Assembly: GCA_023415275.1 (NCBI GenBank)
Contig: JAEZLJ010000132.1
Location: 1-51,466 of the forward strand
Reading direction: 5' to 3'
Length of the DNA: 51,466 nucleotides
Source: Bacteroidota bacterium
GTDB lineage: Bacteria > Bacteroidota > Bacteroidia > Chitinophagales > Chitinophagaceae
Part shown: piece by piece, positions 17,323 to 26,337 of the stretch
How the letters are laid out: every line of letters starts with the position of its first letter
Numbering within the stretch: position 1 is the stretch's first letter
Made by a program: the position numbers and the translations under genes
Notes under the pieces: generated by a model
What the model was told of the DNA's origin: nothing
Database searches by the model: none
Seen by the model: the letters and a program-made list of their open reading frames with translations, nothing else

Positions 17323-17874
17323 TTAATTCAATTGTGGGTCTATTGGGAAGTTGATCATCATTTCATATTCTCCGCCCAGGTGTTTCAATGAATCTCTCCA
17401 TATTTCTTCTGCATTGGAATGGAAGACCAGGTTTCTCACAGCTTCTACGGTAAGCCATGTTTTTTCATTCATTTCAGTTTCCAGTTGGCCGGAGCTCCAG
17501 CCTGAATATCCAATGTAGAACCGGATCTTTTCAGGATCTGCCTTTCCACTATTGATCAAGTCAACAACAGCGTCAAAATCTCCTCCCCAGAATATACCTT
17601 TCATTACCTCCACGCCACCGGGGATCTCTTCGGGATAGCGGTGTAGAAAATGGATGGTATTCATCTGCACCGGGCCACCATAATAAACAGGTAGTTTATG
17701 CCCTTCCACTTCCGGTATCAATTCATCCAGCGTGTTCTCATACTGCCTGTTTAAAACAAATCCTATAGTACCATCTTCCCGGTGTTCAGTTAAAAAAACA
17801 ACGGTGCGCATGAAGTTGGGGTCTTTGAGAAAAGGGTCGGCTATAAGTAATATTCCTGTTGCTGGCTGTACCAT
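17323..17874 (-). CDS. yqgE: YqgE/AlgH family protein
   Basis: A 183-residue cytoplasmic protein of the UPF0301 family. Family features are the start ATGILLIADPFLKDPNFMRTVV, GTIGFVLNR, the PVYYGGPVQM segment and FYIGYSGWSSGQLE. The molecular role is not known; AlgH was named as an alginate regulator in Pseudomonas. Its promoter overlaps that of the divergent histidine kinase. Confidence 0.93.
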   Translation of the reverse strand: MVQPATGILLIADPFLKDPNFMRTVVFLTEHREDGTIGFVLNRQYENTLDELIPEVEGHKLPVYYGGPVQMNTIHFLHRYPEEIPGGVEVMKGIFWGGDFDAVVDLINSGKADPEKIRFYIGYSGWSSGQLETEMNEKTWLTVEAVRNLVFHSNAEEIWRDSLKHLGGEYEMMINFPIDPQLN

Positions 17875-17907
17875 AGGCTAACAATCTGTGTTAAATATAA
17901 TACATAA

Positions 17908-17942
17908 CAAACTTATGCCACCCGGATTGAGGAGCACATCAA
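17908..17942 (-). promoter_or_regulatory. Promoter for yqgE
   Basis: On the minus strand, TTG at 17942-17940 and TAAGTTTG at 17915-17908 are 24 bases apart. The leader would be about 25 bases. The spacing is slightly long. Confidence 0.45.
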
Positions 17943-17950
17943 TATTTTTG
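17927..17950 (+). promoter_or_regulatory. Possible promoter for the histidine kinase
   Basis: TATTTTTG at 17943-17950 matches the TAnnTTTG element exactly, and TTG lies at 17927-17929. The 13-base spacing is shorter than usual, so only the -7 element is well supported. It interleaves with the yqgE promoter on the other strand. Confidence 0.4.
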
Positions 17951-17981
17951 CAATAGCGATTTTTTTACCATCTTGCTGTCA

Positions 17982-19319
17982 GTGAAAAGAATATTTCCAA
18001 TCATATTAGTATTGATCACCGTTTCTTTATTAGGGATCATCTTTATACAGCTTTCCTGGTTGAATAACATGGTGGCCCTGCGCAAAGACCAGGTGGAACA
18101 GAAAGTAGAAGAAATTGCCAAGCAAGTAGGTGAAGACCTGGCGCAATATAAATCAGTGCCTTTACCCAATAGTTCAAAACCATTTCCTGACCTGAATAAT
18201 TTTTCACTGGACTTTCCACGTAGTTATAATGTAAGCCAGCGACTGACCACGCAGGAATTATATGAAAAGATCAGGTCCACGTTTGTTGCACAGAAAATAG
18301 AGAACATTCCTTTTGAATTTGCCCTGGTTACGTTGAAGAATGATGCTATTGGGCAGATAGAAAGGCAATCGAATAACTTCACCAATTGGTATGAAGATTC
18401 AGCCAATTATTATCCAAAGGTATTCCCCGTTGTTCCCCTTAGCGCGTCAGCCGCAGAAAACCTGGCCGCCGATGAATGGATCATCATCGTAGTTCCGAAC
18501 GTTACGGATATCGTTTATAAAAGTCTTCGGCTTCCCATTGTGATTGCCATTCTGTTTACACTGGTAATTTGTGCTGCATTTTATCTTACCATACATACCA
18601 TGCTGCGTCAGAAAAAGGTAAGTGAGATCAAAAATGATTTCATCAATAACATGACGCATGAATTTAAGACGCCAATTGCCACTATTTCATTGGCAGTCGA
18701 TGCCATCAGGAATGAGAAAGTGCAAAGAGACACGCAAAAGTTGTCCTACTTCAGCGAGATCATTAAAGAAGAGAACCAGCGGATGAACCGGCAGGTGGAG
18801 ACTATTCTTAAGTCTGCTTTGATGGACAGGCAGGAAGTACAGTTGAATGTTAAGCCATTGCACATTCATACTATCATCAGAGATGTGGCAGATAACTTCA
18901 TGTTGCGCTTACAGGAAAAGCAGGGTACGCTTGAAATGAAACTGGATGCACAAAACGACCTGATAGAGGGGGATGAGGTGCACATGTCTAATCTTATCAA
19001 TAACCTGATGGATAATGCGGTGAAATACTCTAAAGAAAATGTTCCACCGAAAATCTGTATATCAACTACTTCAGATCAAAAGAAGTTTATTATAAGGATC
19101 GAAGACAACGGTATTGGTATGACAAGAGAAACGGTTAAGCGGATCTTTGAAAAGTTCTACCGTGCCCACACAGGAAATATTCACAACGTAAAAGGATTTG
19201 GGCTGGGCCTGAGTTATGTGAAGACCGTGGTGGAAGGTCATGAAGGTGTGATTAAAGCGGACAGCACATTGGGTAAAGGCAGTTGTTTTACTATTGAGCT
19301 TCCTTTAAAACAAGCTTAA
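17982..19319 (+). CDS. Sensor histidine kinase, orphan
   Basis: Inner-membrane two-component sensor, 445 residues from GTG. Two membrane segments (about 3-25 and 184-204) flank a periplasmic sensor region of about 160 residues. A HisKA dimerisation domain follows with the phosphorylated His near 226 in NNMTHEFKTP, then a HATPase domain with N-box NNLMDNAVKYS, DNGIGM and GFGLGLSYV. GTG was chosen because MKRIFPIILVL is a typical start; a TTG three codons upstream (17973) is possible. No response regulator is adjacent: queA lies convergently downstream. The stimulus is unknown. Confidence 0.93.
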   Translation: MKRIFPIILVLITVSLLGIIFIQLSWLNNMVALRKDQVEQKVEEIAKQVGEDLAQYKSVPLPNSSKPFPDLNNFSLDFPRSYNVSQRLTTQELYEKIRSTFVAQKIENIPFEFALVTLKNDAIGQIERQSNNFTNWYEDSANYYPKVFPVVPLSASAAENLAADEWIIIVVPNVTDIVYKSLRLPIVIAILFTLVICAAFYLTIHTMLRQKKVSEIKNDFINNMTHEFKTPIATISLAVDAIRNEKVQRDTQKLSYFSEIIKEENQRMNRQVETILKSALMDRQEVQLNVKPLHIHTIIRDVADNFMLRLQEKQGTLEMKLDAQNDLIEGDEVHMSNLINNLMDNAVKYSKENVPPKICISTTSDQKKFIIRIEDNGIGMTRETVKRIFEKFYRAHTGNIHNVKGFGLGLSYVKTVVEGHEGVIKADSTLGKGSCFTIELPLKQA

Positions 19320-19382
19320 ATAGCTGATAAAGTTTACACTATATAGTGGGTACTATCAGATACGAATGCTATATATACCAGT

Positions 19383-20603
19383 TTAATTATTTCTCCATAA
19401 TAAGCTGCTATCTCCATAACTTAAAAACCTGTAATTGTTTTGAAGTGCATGTTGATATACTTTTTTCCAGTCATCACCAATAAAGGCAGCTATCAAAAGT
19501 AAGAGTGTTGATTGGGGCTGGTGGAAGTTGGTGATGAGCCCCTGCGCTACCCTGAATTGGTAGCCTGGTATAATGATTAGGCTTGTCTGGCAATGAATTT
19601 CATCAACAGCTTTATCATCCATCCATTGTAAAAGGAAGGAAAAGCTTTCTTTAGCAGAAATCTCAGGCATTTGTTCATCTAGGGTATAGGCTTCCCATTG
19701 GTCTAGTTTTAATGCTGCCGATGGGTTTGATTGTAATTTAAGTCCCATCCAGTAAATGCTTTCCAGGGTTCTTAAGGATGTGGTGCCCGTAGCAATGATA
19801 CAAGAGGAATGGATGAGTTTTTCTAATAATTGTTTTTTTACACTGAAGGGCTCTGCATGCATACTGTGGCCTGCAATGGTTTCTGATTTAACCGGTTTGA
19901 AAGTACCTGCACCAACATGCAATGTGATATAATCATAGGCTATATTTCTATTGCTCAATTCCTGGAAAGTATCCTGGGTAAAGTGTAAGGCTGCTGTTGG
20001 GGCTGCTACGGATCCTTCCTGGTTTCCGAATACTGTTTGGTACCGTTCCCAATCCATTTTTTCAGCCTTTCTTTTAATATAGGGAGGTAGTGGAATGGCA
20101 CCTGTTTGATGTAATACCTCAACAAAGGAAGTGGATGCTTTATCCCAGCTAAATTCAATCAAAAAATAATCATCCTTTTTGTCAAGATACTTTGCTGTTA
20201 ATGTTTGCTGGGAGGTATCACCGAAATGTTTGGTAAGTAACAGGCCGTGTTTCCACTTAGATGCTCCACCTATAAGACATTTCCAGACGGTCTTTTCCTG
20301 CTGTTGCATGGCTTCCTCTATGGATTGCTCATAAGGTTCCAGGCAAAATATTTCAATAAATGCACCTGTATCTTTTTGAAAAAGCAGCCGGGCTTCTATT
20401 ACCCTGGTGTTATTTAGGATCAATGTAGAGCCTGGCTCGAGATAATTGGCCAGGAATCTAAAATTTGAATCAGATATATTGCCTTTTTTATATACCAGTA
20501 GTTGAGAATCATCTCTTTTTACTAAAGGATACTCTGCAATTTTATCTGAAGGGAGCTCATAAGTATAATCGCTGATAAGTACTTTTTCTGGAGAGATTTT
20601 CAT
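19383..20603 (-). CDS. queA: tRNA preQ1(34) S-adenosylmethionine ribosyltransferase-isomerase
   Basis: Transfers and isomerises the ribosyl part of S-adenosylmethionine onto preQ1 at tRNA wobble position 34, giving epoxyqueuosine. The 406-residue protein has the hallmarks YELPSDKIAEYPL, a STLILNNTRVIEARL region, PLPPYIKR, GSVAAPTAALHFT, and LHVGAGTFKPV. It is longer than the roughly 350 residues of E. coli QueA because of inserts in the central region. It is divergent from the dcw cluster and convergent with the histidine kinase. Confidence 0.96.
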   Translation of the reverse strand: MKISPEKVLISDYTYELPSDKIAEYPLVKRDDSQLLVYKKGNISDSNFRFLANYLEPGSTLILNNTRVIEARLLFQKDTGAFIEIFCLEPYEQSIEEAMQQQEKTVWKCLIGGASKWKHGLLLTKHFGDTSQQTLTAKYLDKKDDYFLIEFSWDKASTSFVEVLHQTGAIPLPPYIKRKAEKMDWERYQTVFGNQEGSVAAPTAALHFTQDTFQELSNRNIAYDYITLHVGAGTFKPVKSETIAGHSMHAEPFSVKKQLLEKLIHSSCIIATGTTSLRTLESIYWMGLKLQSNPSAALKLDQWEAYTLDEQMPEISAKESFSFLLQWMDDKAVDEIHCQTSLIIIPGYQFRVAQGLITNFHQPQSTLLLLIAAFIGDDWKKVYQHALQNNYRFLSYGDSSLLWRNN

Positions 20604-20617
20604 ATGCTTTTACTTAG

Positions 20618-20692
20618 GTATTCACATCAGTACATATAGGATATGCACAAGGTTATACACTTATAATTAGGGTTTTCCACATTTGATCCACA
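20618..20692 (+). promoter_or_regulatory. Array of five DnaA-box-like 9-mers
   Basis: Against TTWTNCACA, the plus strand has GTATTCACA (20618), ATATGCACA (20641), TTATACACT (20653), TTTTCCACA (20673, exact) and TGATCCACA (20684); the others have one mismatch. Spacings of 23, 12, 20 and 11 are close to whole helical turns. A sixth exact match in the opposite direction lies at 20763-20771. The array lies in the queA-mraZ divergent region. Function is inferred; see findings. Confidence 0.45.
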
Positions 20693-20800
20693 CCATTTAG
20701 GCGAAAAAAAATTCCACCGGGCTAAAACCCTTATTCCATCTGGTTTTTATAAGGTTTGGGCATGTGGAAAAATTAACTAAACGAAAAATGCTATTGCAAA

Positions 20801-20830
20801 GTGGGAAAAAGTGTTATTTTGTGTTAAATG
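20801..20830 (+). promoter_or_regulatory. Probable MraZ operator
   Basis: Three GTG boxes at exact 10-base steps: GTGGGAAAAA (20801), GTGTTATTTT (20811) and GTGTTAAATG (20821). MraZ is known to bind such direct repeats before its own gene. The boxes overlap a possible -7 element TTATTTTG (20814-20821) with TTG at 20794-20796, fitting autorepression of the dcw cluster. Confidence 0.7.
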
Positions 20831-20856
20831 AGCCCCATTCTCCCAAACCATTGAAA

Positions 20857-21327
20857 ATGACAGGTTTCTTAGGTGAATTTGAAGCTACACTGGACGCAAA
20901 AGGTCGCTTTCTCCTACCTGCAGGCTTAAAAAAGCAACTGCCGGAAGGCGAAAATACACGTTTTGTTATCAACAGGGGTTTCGAGAAATGCCTGAGCTTA
21001 TATCCTATCCAGAGTTGGGAGCCTCTTTTTGCCAGAATTAGCAGTTTAGATGATTTTGACCCTAATGTGAGAAAATTTAGAAGAGTTTTTCTGAATGGCG
21101 CCATTGAGGTTGAGCTTGATTCAGCCGGGAGGCTTTTATTGCCCTCCAACCTGAAGGATTATGCTGAATTATATAAAGATATAGTGCTGGCCTCAGCGGT
21201 TGATAAGATCGAAATCTGGTCCACGGAAAACTATAATAAGTTCTTTGAATCCTATTCGCCTAATGATTTTAGTTCATTGGCTCAGCAGGTAATGGTAAAG
21301 AAAACAGATAAAGAACAGGGAATATAA
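20857..21327 (+). CDS. mraZ: Transcriptional regulator and dcw repressor MraZ
   Basis: DNA-binding protein with two AbrB-like swapped-hairpin domains, first gene of the dcw cluster. The ATG at 20857 starts MTGFLGEFEATLDAKGRF, the family's standard opening; a longer frame from 20764 would run through the operator and was rejected. The second domain has ELDSAGRLLLP. The 156-residue length is normal. It forms ring oligomers in other bacteria and represses its own operon, which fits the GTG boxes 27-56 bases upstream. Confidence 0.95.
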   Translation: MTGFLGEFEATLDAKGRFLLPAGLKKQLPEGENTRFVINRGFEKCLSLYPIQSWEPLFARISSLDDFDPNVRKFRRVFLNGAIEVELDSAGRLLLPSNLKDYAELYKDIVLASAVDKIEIWSTENYNKFFESYSPNDFSSLAQQVMVKKTDKEQGI

Positions 21328-21362
21328 CCATTTATGTTACCGGTAATAAAGCCCTGTCTATC

Positions 21363-22268
21363 ATGAATGAATCTTACCACATACCGGTTTTGCTAAATGA
21401 GGTGATCGAAAACCTCAACATTAAGCCCGGCGGTATCTATGTCGACTGCACATTTGGTGGAGGTGGGCATACCATGGGAATATTAGAGCAACTGGGTAAA
21501 GATGGCAAGTTAGTGGCTTTCGACCAGGATGCGGATGCCAGGCAAAATCTGCCGGATGATCCAAGGGTGTTGTTTGTGCCACATAATTTCCGGCATTTAC
21601 AACGCTTTTTAAAGCTTAATGGAATAGAAAAGGTTGATGGTGTACTGGCCGACCTCGGGGTGAGCAGTCACCAGTTTGATGAAGGAGAAAGAGGTTTTTC
21701 CACCCGTTTTGATGCGCCCATGGATATGCGCATGGATCAAAGGCAGGCAAAAACTGCCTTTGAAGTGGTGAATGAATACAGTGAGCATCAATTACACAAG
21801 TTATTAGAGCAATATGGCGAGGTGACCAATGCAAAAACATTAGCGAGGACCATTGTTGAGGTGAGAAAAACAACATCATTAAAAAGCATCAATGGTTTCA
21901 AAGCTGCAGTAAGCGCCATAGTCAAGGGGAATCCGAACAAATATTTTGCGCAGGTCTTCCAGGCTTTGCGCATAGAGGTGAATGATGAAATGGGCGCACT
22001 GAAAGAGTTGTTGTTGCAATTGCCAGCAGTGCTGAAACCAGGAGGAAGGGTAGCTATTATCACCTTCCACTCTATTGAGGATAGGCTGGTAAAAGTATTT
22101 TTCAGGGATAACACATTTGACATTCCCGAAGAAAATCCTTTCACCATGAGTGTAAAAGAAGTGACGTTGAAGCAGGTAAATAAGAAGCCAATTGTTGCTT
22201 CGCAGCAGGAATTGAAAACGAACCCGAGGTCAAGAAGTGCCAAGCTAAGAGTGGCGGAAAGGGTTTGA
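21363..22268 (+). CDS. rsmH: 16S rRNA (cytosine(1402)-N(4))-methyltransferase
   Basis: Methylates C1402 of 16S rRNA at the P site, cytoplasmic. The 301-residue protein has the AdoMet motif VDCTFGGGGHT, ADLGVSSHQFD, ERGFSTRFDAPMDMRMD and TFHSIEDRLVK, all typical of RsmH (MraW). It lies 35 bp after mraZ and before ftsL, the conserved dcw position. Confidence 0.98.
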   Translation: MNESYHIPVLLNEVIENLNIKPGGIYVDCTFGGGGHTMGILEQLGKDGKLVAFDQDADARQNLPDDPRVLFVPHNFRHLQRFLKLNGIEKVDGVLADLGVSSHQFDEGERGFSTRFDAPMDMRMDQRQAKTAFEVVNEYSEHQLHKLLEQYGEVTNAKTLARTIVEVRKTTSLKSINGFKAAVSAIVKGNPNKYFAQVFQALRIEVNDEMGALKELLLQLPAVLKPGGRVAIITFHSIEDRLVKVFFRDNTFDIPEENPFTMSVKEVTLKQVNKKPIVASQQELKTNPRSRSAKLRVAERV

Positions 22269-22367
22269 ATGATTTAATGAAAATGATCAGGCGGCAGGTT
22301 CAAAGATCACCGCTTAGAATCAATAAATGAAAAGGGGCCATTGATGGCCAAAAGAAAACAGTAACTG

Positions 22368-22694
22368 ATGCCTGAGATAAAAAAAGGAAACGAGAAAAAG
22401 TACCGCTGGAAAAAATGGTTGAATTATCAATCCATTGTAAGGCAGGTTCCTTTTTTTGTTTTCCTGGCCCTGTTAGCGGTAGTGTACATATATAATGGTC
22501 ATTATGCCGACAAGACCATTAGGGAGATCAATAAAACGAGTAAAGAGTTGAAAGAGCTCCAATATGAATACAAATCAGTGAAAGGTGATGTTTTATTCAG
22601 GAGCAAGCAAAGTGAATTAATAGAAGCGGTAAAGCCATTAGGATTAAAAGAACTTACCGCAGAACCCATGATATTGATTGATAGCAGTAATTAA
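22368..22694 (+). CDS. ftsL: Cell division protein FtsL-like
   Basis: Small bitopic divisome protein, 108 residues: a basic cytoplasmic end (about 1-30), one membrane segment (about 31-50) and a periplasmic coiled coil (INKTSKELKELQYEYKSVKGD). Sequence is poorly conserved in this family, so the call rests on topology, size and position between rsmH and ftsI. It should bridge FtsQ and FtsWI. The ATG at 22368 is the only sensible start. Confidence 0.85.
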   Translation: MPEIKKGNEKKYRWKKWLNYQSIVRQVPFFVFLALLAVVYIYNGHYADKTIREINKTSKELKELQYEYKSVKGDVLFRSKQSELIEAVKPLGLKELTAEPMILIDSSN

Positions 22695-22733
22695 TTAAAA
22701 AACCAATTCCGTAATAACGGCCCAACTGACAGA

Positions 22734-24842
22734 GTGGAGATAAAACGCGACATACTTTGGAGGGTGTACTTAAGCTTTCTTGGCGTTGTACTGCTGAGTT
22801 TCATAGTGTTAGGTCGTGCATTTTATATTCAGAATGTAGAAGGGGATCATTGGCGCAGTATGTCGGACAGTATGCACCAGCGGTTTGTGGAACTGGATGC
22901 AGAAAGAGGAACCATTTACAGTGAAGATGGCCAGATGCTAAGTACTTCTGTTCCATATTTTGATCTGTATATGGATTTTGGAGCGGATGGATTAAGAGAA
23001 AAGAATGGTAAAAGATTTAAAGACAACCTGGACTCATTTGCTATTTCCTTATCGGGTATGTTCCATGAGAAGACCTCTTCAGAATACAAAAAAGAATTAA
23101 AGCAGGCATATAATGCCAAAGACAGGTATTACCTGATACAAAAGGGCCTTTCCTTTGAGCAATACAAAAAGTTCCGCGCATTTCCATTAGTAAGACTGGG
23201 AAGAAATAAAAGTGGCATTATCGCCGAAGTAAAAAGCAAGCGATTGAATCCTTTCGGCCTGTTAGCTAAAAGGACTATCGGGCTTTCAAGGGATAATGCA
23301 CAGAACGTGGGCCTGGAAAGAAGATTTGATACATTATTAAAAGGTACCACTGGCAAAAGGCTTGTCCGTTTTATTGCGGGTGGTGCTGCTGTTCCGGTAG
23401 AAGGGTATGAAATAGATCCTGAAAACGGAAGGGATGTGATCACTACACTTGATATCCAGATGCAGGATATTGTTGAATCAGCATTAATGAAAATGATGGT
23501 TCAAAGTGAATCGCAGTATGGTACCTGCCTGGTGATGGAAACTAAAACCGGCAAGATCAAAGCCATTGCCAACCTGGGAAGAGATAAGAATGGCGATTAT
23601 GGTGAAAACCTGAACTACGCCTTGCAGACCACCGAACCTGGATCTACCATTAAGCTGGCAACATTGTTAGCTGTGTTAGACCATGGCACCTCTAAGATCA
23701 GTGACCTGGTAGAGGTGGGAAGTACAGGGAATGCTTATGTAGGAGTAAGAAATGTAAATGATGCAGAACGAGCGCCAAAGCCTGTTATGACCGTTAGAGA
23801 ATGCTTTGCTCATAGCTCAAACGTAGGTATGAGTAAAATAGCTTACAAGGCATTTGCTACTGAGCCTGACCTGTACAAGAATTACCTTCACAAATTTCAT
23901 TTGGATAAGCGTACAGGAATTGACTTGGTGGGTGAAGATGCGCCCGTGCTGCCACGTCTTAAGCGTAATAAGGAAGGTCTTCATGCTATGATCACTGCCA
24001 GCTTTGGATATGCCATTGAAGTAAGCCCACTCCATACATTGATGCTGTATAACGCTATTGCCAACAATGGCAAAATGATGAAGCCCTACCTGGTGAATAG
24101 CATACGTAATAATGGAGTGACGATAAAAGAGTTTGAACCTACCGTGCTGGATGAAAATATTGCCAAGGAGAAAGTGGTAAAGGCTGCCCGCATTTGTATG
24201 GAAGCGGTTACTACCGAAGGAACAGCAAAAGACGTTTTCAAGGACTCTCCATTCCCTGTGGCAGGAAAGACGGGTACCGCACACGTGGCGGGTGGTGATG
24301 TTAAATATTATGATGGTGTGTACCAGGCATCATTTGCCGGGTACTTCCCTGCTGATAAGCCTGAATACACCTGTATCGTGTTGATCAAGACCAGGCCACA
24401 TGCTGCTATGCACTATGGAGGCCAGCTTGCTGCACCGGTTTTCAAGGAAATAGCTAATAAGATATATGCTATGTATGTGCAGGGAAAAAAAGGGATGACC
24501 CTTCCTGTGGCGTCAGACAGTTCATTGTTCTCTTATGCAGGTTATACACCTGATGTAAGAAATGTGTTTGAGCAGGTAAATATGAAACCATTGGATTCTG
24601 CAAGCAAGAACACATGGAGCATTATATACAGCAATAATTACAAGCCTGTCATTAAAGCTAATCCTGTATTTAAGAACCAAATGCCCAACCTCTATCATAT
24701 GACATTGAAAGATGCCTTATATGAAATAGAAAACAGGAATATGAAAGTAGTGGTGAAAGGCAGGGGTAAGGTAGTGGCCCAGGATATAGCTCCAGGTGCG
24801 GCTATCAGTAAAGGTCAAACAGTAAACCTTTTATTAAATTAA
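22734..24842 (+). CDS. ftsI: Division-specific transpeptidase (PBP3) with PASTA domain
   Basis: Septal D,D-transpeptidase crosslinking peptidoglycan, 702 residues, starting at GTG (22734). One N-terminal membrane segment (about 9-29), a dimerisation domain, then the catalytic domain with STIK (S304-K307), SSN (361-363) and KTGT (512-515). A single PASTA domain closes the protein (about 650-702). PASTA on a division PBP is usual in Bacteroidota and Firmicutes but absent in E. coli. The stop touches the murE start with no gap. Confidence 0.96.
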   Translation: MEIKRDILWRVYLSFLGVVLLSFIVLGRAFYIQNVEGDHWRSMSDSMHQRFVELDAERGTIYSEDGQMLSTSVPYFDLYMDFGADGLREKNGKRFKDNLDSFAISLSGMFHEKTSSEYKKELKQAYNAKDRYYLIQKGLSFEQYKKFRAFPLVRLGRNKSGIIAEVKSKRLNPFGLLAKRTIGLSRDNAQNVGLERRFDTLLKGTTGKRLVRFIAGGAAVPVEGYEIDPENGRDVITTLDIQMQDIVESALMKMMVQSESQYGTCLVMETKTGKIKAIANLGRDKNGDYGENLNYALQTTEPGSTIKLATLLAVLDHGTSKISDLVEVGSTGNAYVGVRNVNDAERAPKPVMTVRECFAHSSNVGMSKIAYKAFATEPDLYKNYLHKFHLDKRTGIDLVGEDAPVLPRLKRNKEGLHAMITASFGYAIEVSPLHTLMLYNAIANNGKMMKPYLVNSIRNNGVTIKEFEPTVLDENIAKEKVVKAARICMEAVTTEGTAKDVFKDSPFPVAGKTGTAHVAGGDVKYYDGVYQASFAGYFPADKPEYTCIVLIKTRPHAAMHYGGQLAAPVFKEIANKIYAMYVQGKKGMTLPVASDSSLFSYAGYTPDVRNVFEQVNMKPLDSASKNTWSIIYSNNYKPVIKANPVFKNQMPNLYHMTLKDALYEIENRNMKVVVKGRGKVVAQDIAPGAAISKGQTVNLLLN

Positions 24843-26309
24843 TTGAAGAAGTTAAGCGACATATTATACAAGGTTCAAACCGTGGCACTAGCAGGGGGCA
24901 CTGATATGGAAATCACAGATGTTCAGATCGATTCCCGCAAAGTGCAAAAGGGAACTTGCTTTATAGCTGTAAAGGGAGTTCATTCCGATGGACATTTGTT
25001 CATTTCAAAAGCTATAGAATCAGGAGCAGTTGCAATAGTATGCGAGGTGCTTCCTGCGGACCGAAGTGAGCATGTGACATATGTTCAAACAGCTAACAGT
25101 GCGGAGGCTGCGGGATTGATCGCACATAATTTTTATGACAGTCCATCCCTTCGTATAAAGTTGGTAGGTGTTACTGGTACCAATGGCAAAACAACTATCG
25201 CCACGCTTCTGTATAAATTGTTTACGGCGCTTGGATATACATGCGGATTGGTTAGTACAGTAGAGAATATTATTGCCGGTAAGGTCATTCCTTCCACGCA
25301 TACTACACCGGATGCTGTCAGCCTGAATGCATTATTGAAGCAAATGGCAGATGAAGGTTGTGCATTTGTGTTTATGGAGGTCAGTTCTCATGCGGTTCAC
25401 CAGAGAAGGATTGCGGGATTGGAATTTGCAGGTGGAATATTTAGCAATATCACTCACGATCACCTGGATTATCATCAAACTTTTGATGAATATATCAGGG
25501 TTAAGAAAGCTTTTTTTGATGGCTTGCCAGCCAATGCATTTGCCATCACCAACCTGGATGATAAAAGAGGACTGGTAATGTTGCAAAATACCAGTGCTAA
25601 GAAACTCACTTACAGTCTTCGAAGTGTGGCTGATTTTAAGGGTAAGATCCTGGAGAATGGACTGACTGGATTGGTAATGATGATCAATGACCAGGAAGTG
25701 CATTTCAGACTGATAGGTGAATTCAATGCCTATAACCTGTTGGCAGTATTTGGTGCCGCGATAAGCCTGGGAGAGGACAAATCACATGTGTTACAAGCAC
25801 TAAGCAACCTGACGGGTGCAGAAGGAAGATTTGATTACATCATTTCTCCCAAGGATAAGATAATAGGTATTGTGGATTACGCACACACACCAGATGCCTT
25901 GGTGAATGTGCTGGATACTATAAAAAAACTGAAGAAGGGATATGAGCAGGTGATCACCGTAGTAGGCTGCGGTGGTGATAGGGATAAGACCAAAAGACCG
26001 ATAATGGGAGAAGTGGCCTGTGAAAATAGTGACAAGGTGGTCTTTACCAGCGATAACCCACGTAGTGAAGATCCCGAAGCCATATTAAAAGATATGGAGG
26101 CCACGCTTAACAGTGCAGCAAAGCGAAAGTATATAGCTATTGCTGACAGGAAGCAAGCCATTAAAACAGCTATTAGCATGGCACAGCCGGAAGACATTTT
26201 ACTGATAGCTGGTAAAGGCCATGAAAAATACCAGGAGATCAAAGGAGTGAAACATCACTTCGATGATAAAGAGGTATTGCAGGAAATGTTTGAAATGTTG
26301 GGTAAATAA
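24843..26309 (+). CDS. murE: UDP-MurNAc-L-Ala-D-Glu:meso-DAP ligase
   Basis: Adds the third residue to the peptidoglycan stem peptide, using ATP in the cytoplasm. The 488-residue Mur ligase has TGTNGKTT at 111-118 and DNPRSE at 404-409; the DNPR motif marks meso-diaminopimelate rather than lysine enzymes, so DAP-type peptidoglycan is expected. The start is TTG (24843), directly abutting the ftsI stop, which implies coupled translation. Confidence 0.97.
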   Translation: MKKLSDILYKVQTVALAGGTDMEITDVQIDSRKVQKGTCFIAVKGVHSDGHLFISKAIESGAVAIVCEVLPADRSEHVTYVQTANSAEAAGLIAHNFYDSPSLRIKLVGVTGTNGKTTIATLLYKLFTALGYTCGLVSTVENIIAGKVIPSTHTTPDAVSLNALLKQMADEGCAFVFMEVSSHAVHQRRIAGLEFAGGIFSNITHDHLDYHQTFDEYIRVKKAFFDGLPANAFAITNLDDKRGLVMLQNTSAKKLTYSLRSVADFKGKILENGLTGLVMMINDQEVHFRLIGEFNAYNLLAVFGAAISLGEDKSHVLQALSNLTGAEGRFDYIISPKDKIIGIVDYAHTPDALVNVLDTIKKLKKGYEQVITVVGCGGDRDKTKRPIMGEVACENSDKVVFTSDNPRSEDPEAILKDMEATLNSAAKRKYIAIADRKQAIKTAISMAQPEDILLIAGKGHEKYQEIKGVKHHFDDKEVLQEMFEMLGK

Positions 26310-26337
26310 AAAGAGAGATCAATAAAAATTAATAACA

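Noticed and set aside
19337..19348. A perfect 12-bp palindrome between the histidine kinase and queA
   Set aside because: An AT-rich palindrome of this size is common by chance, and there is no T-tract to make a terminator.
20764..20856. A longer MraZ start
   Set aside because: The extra 31 codons cover the GTG operator boxes, while the ATG at 20857 gives the canonical MraZ start.
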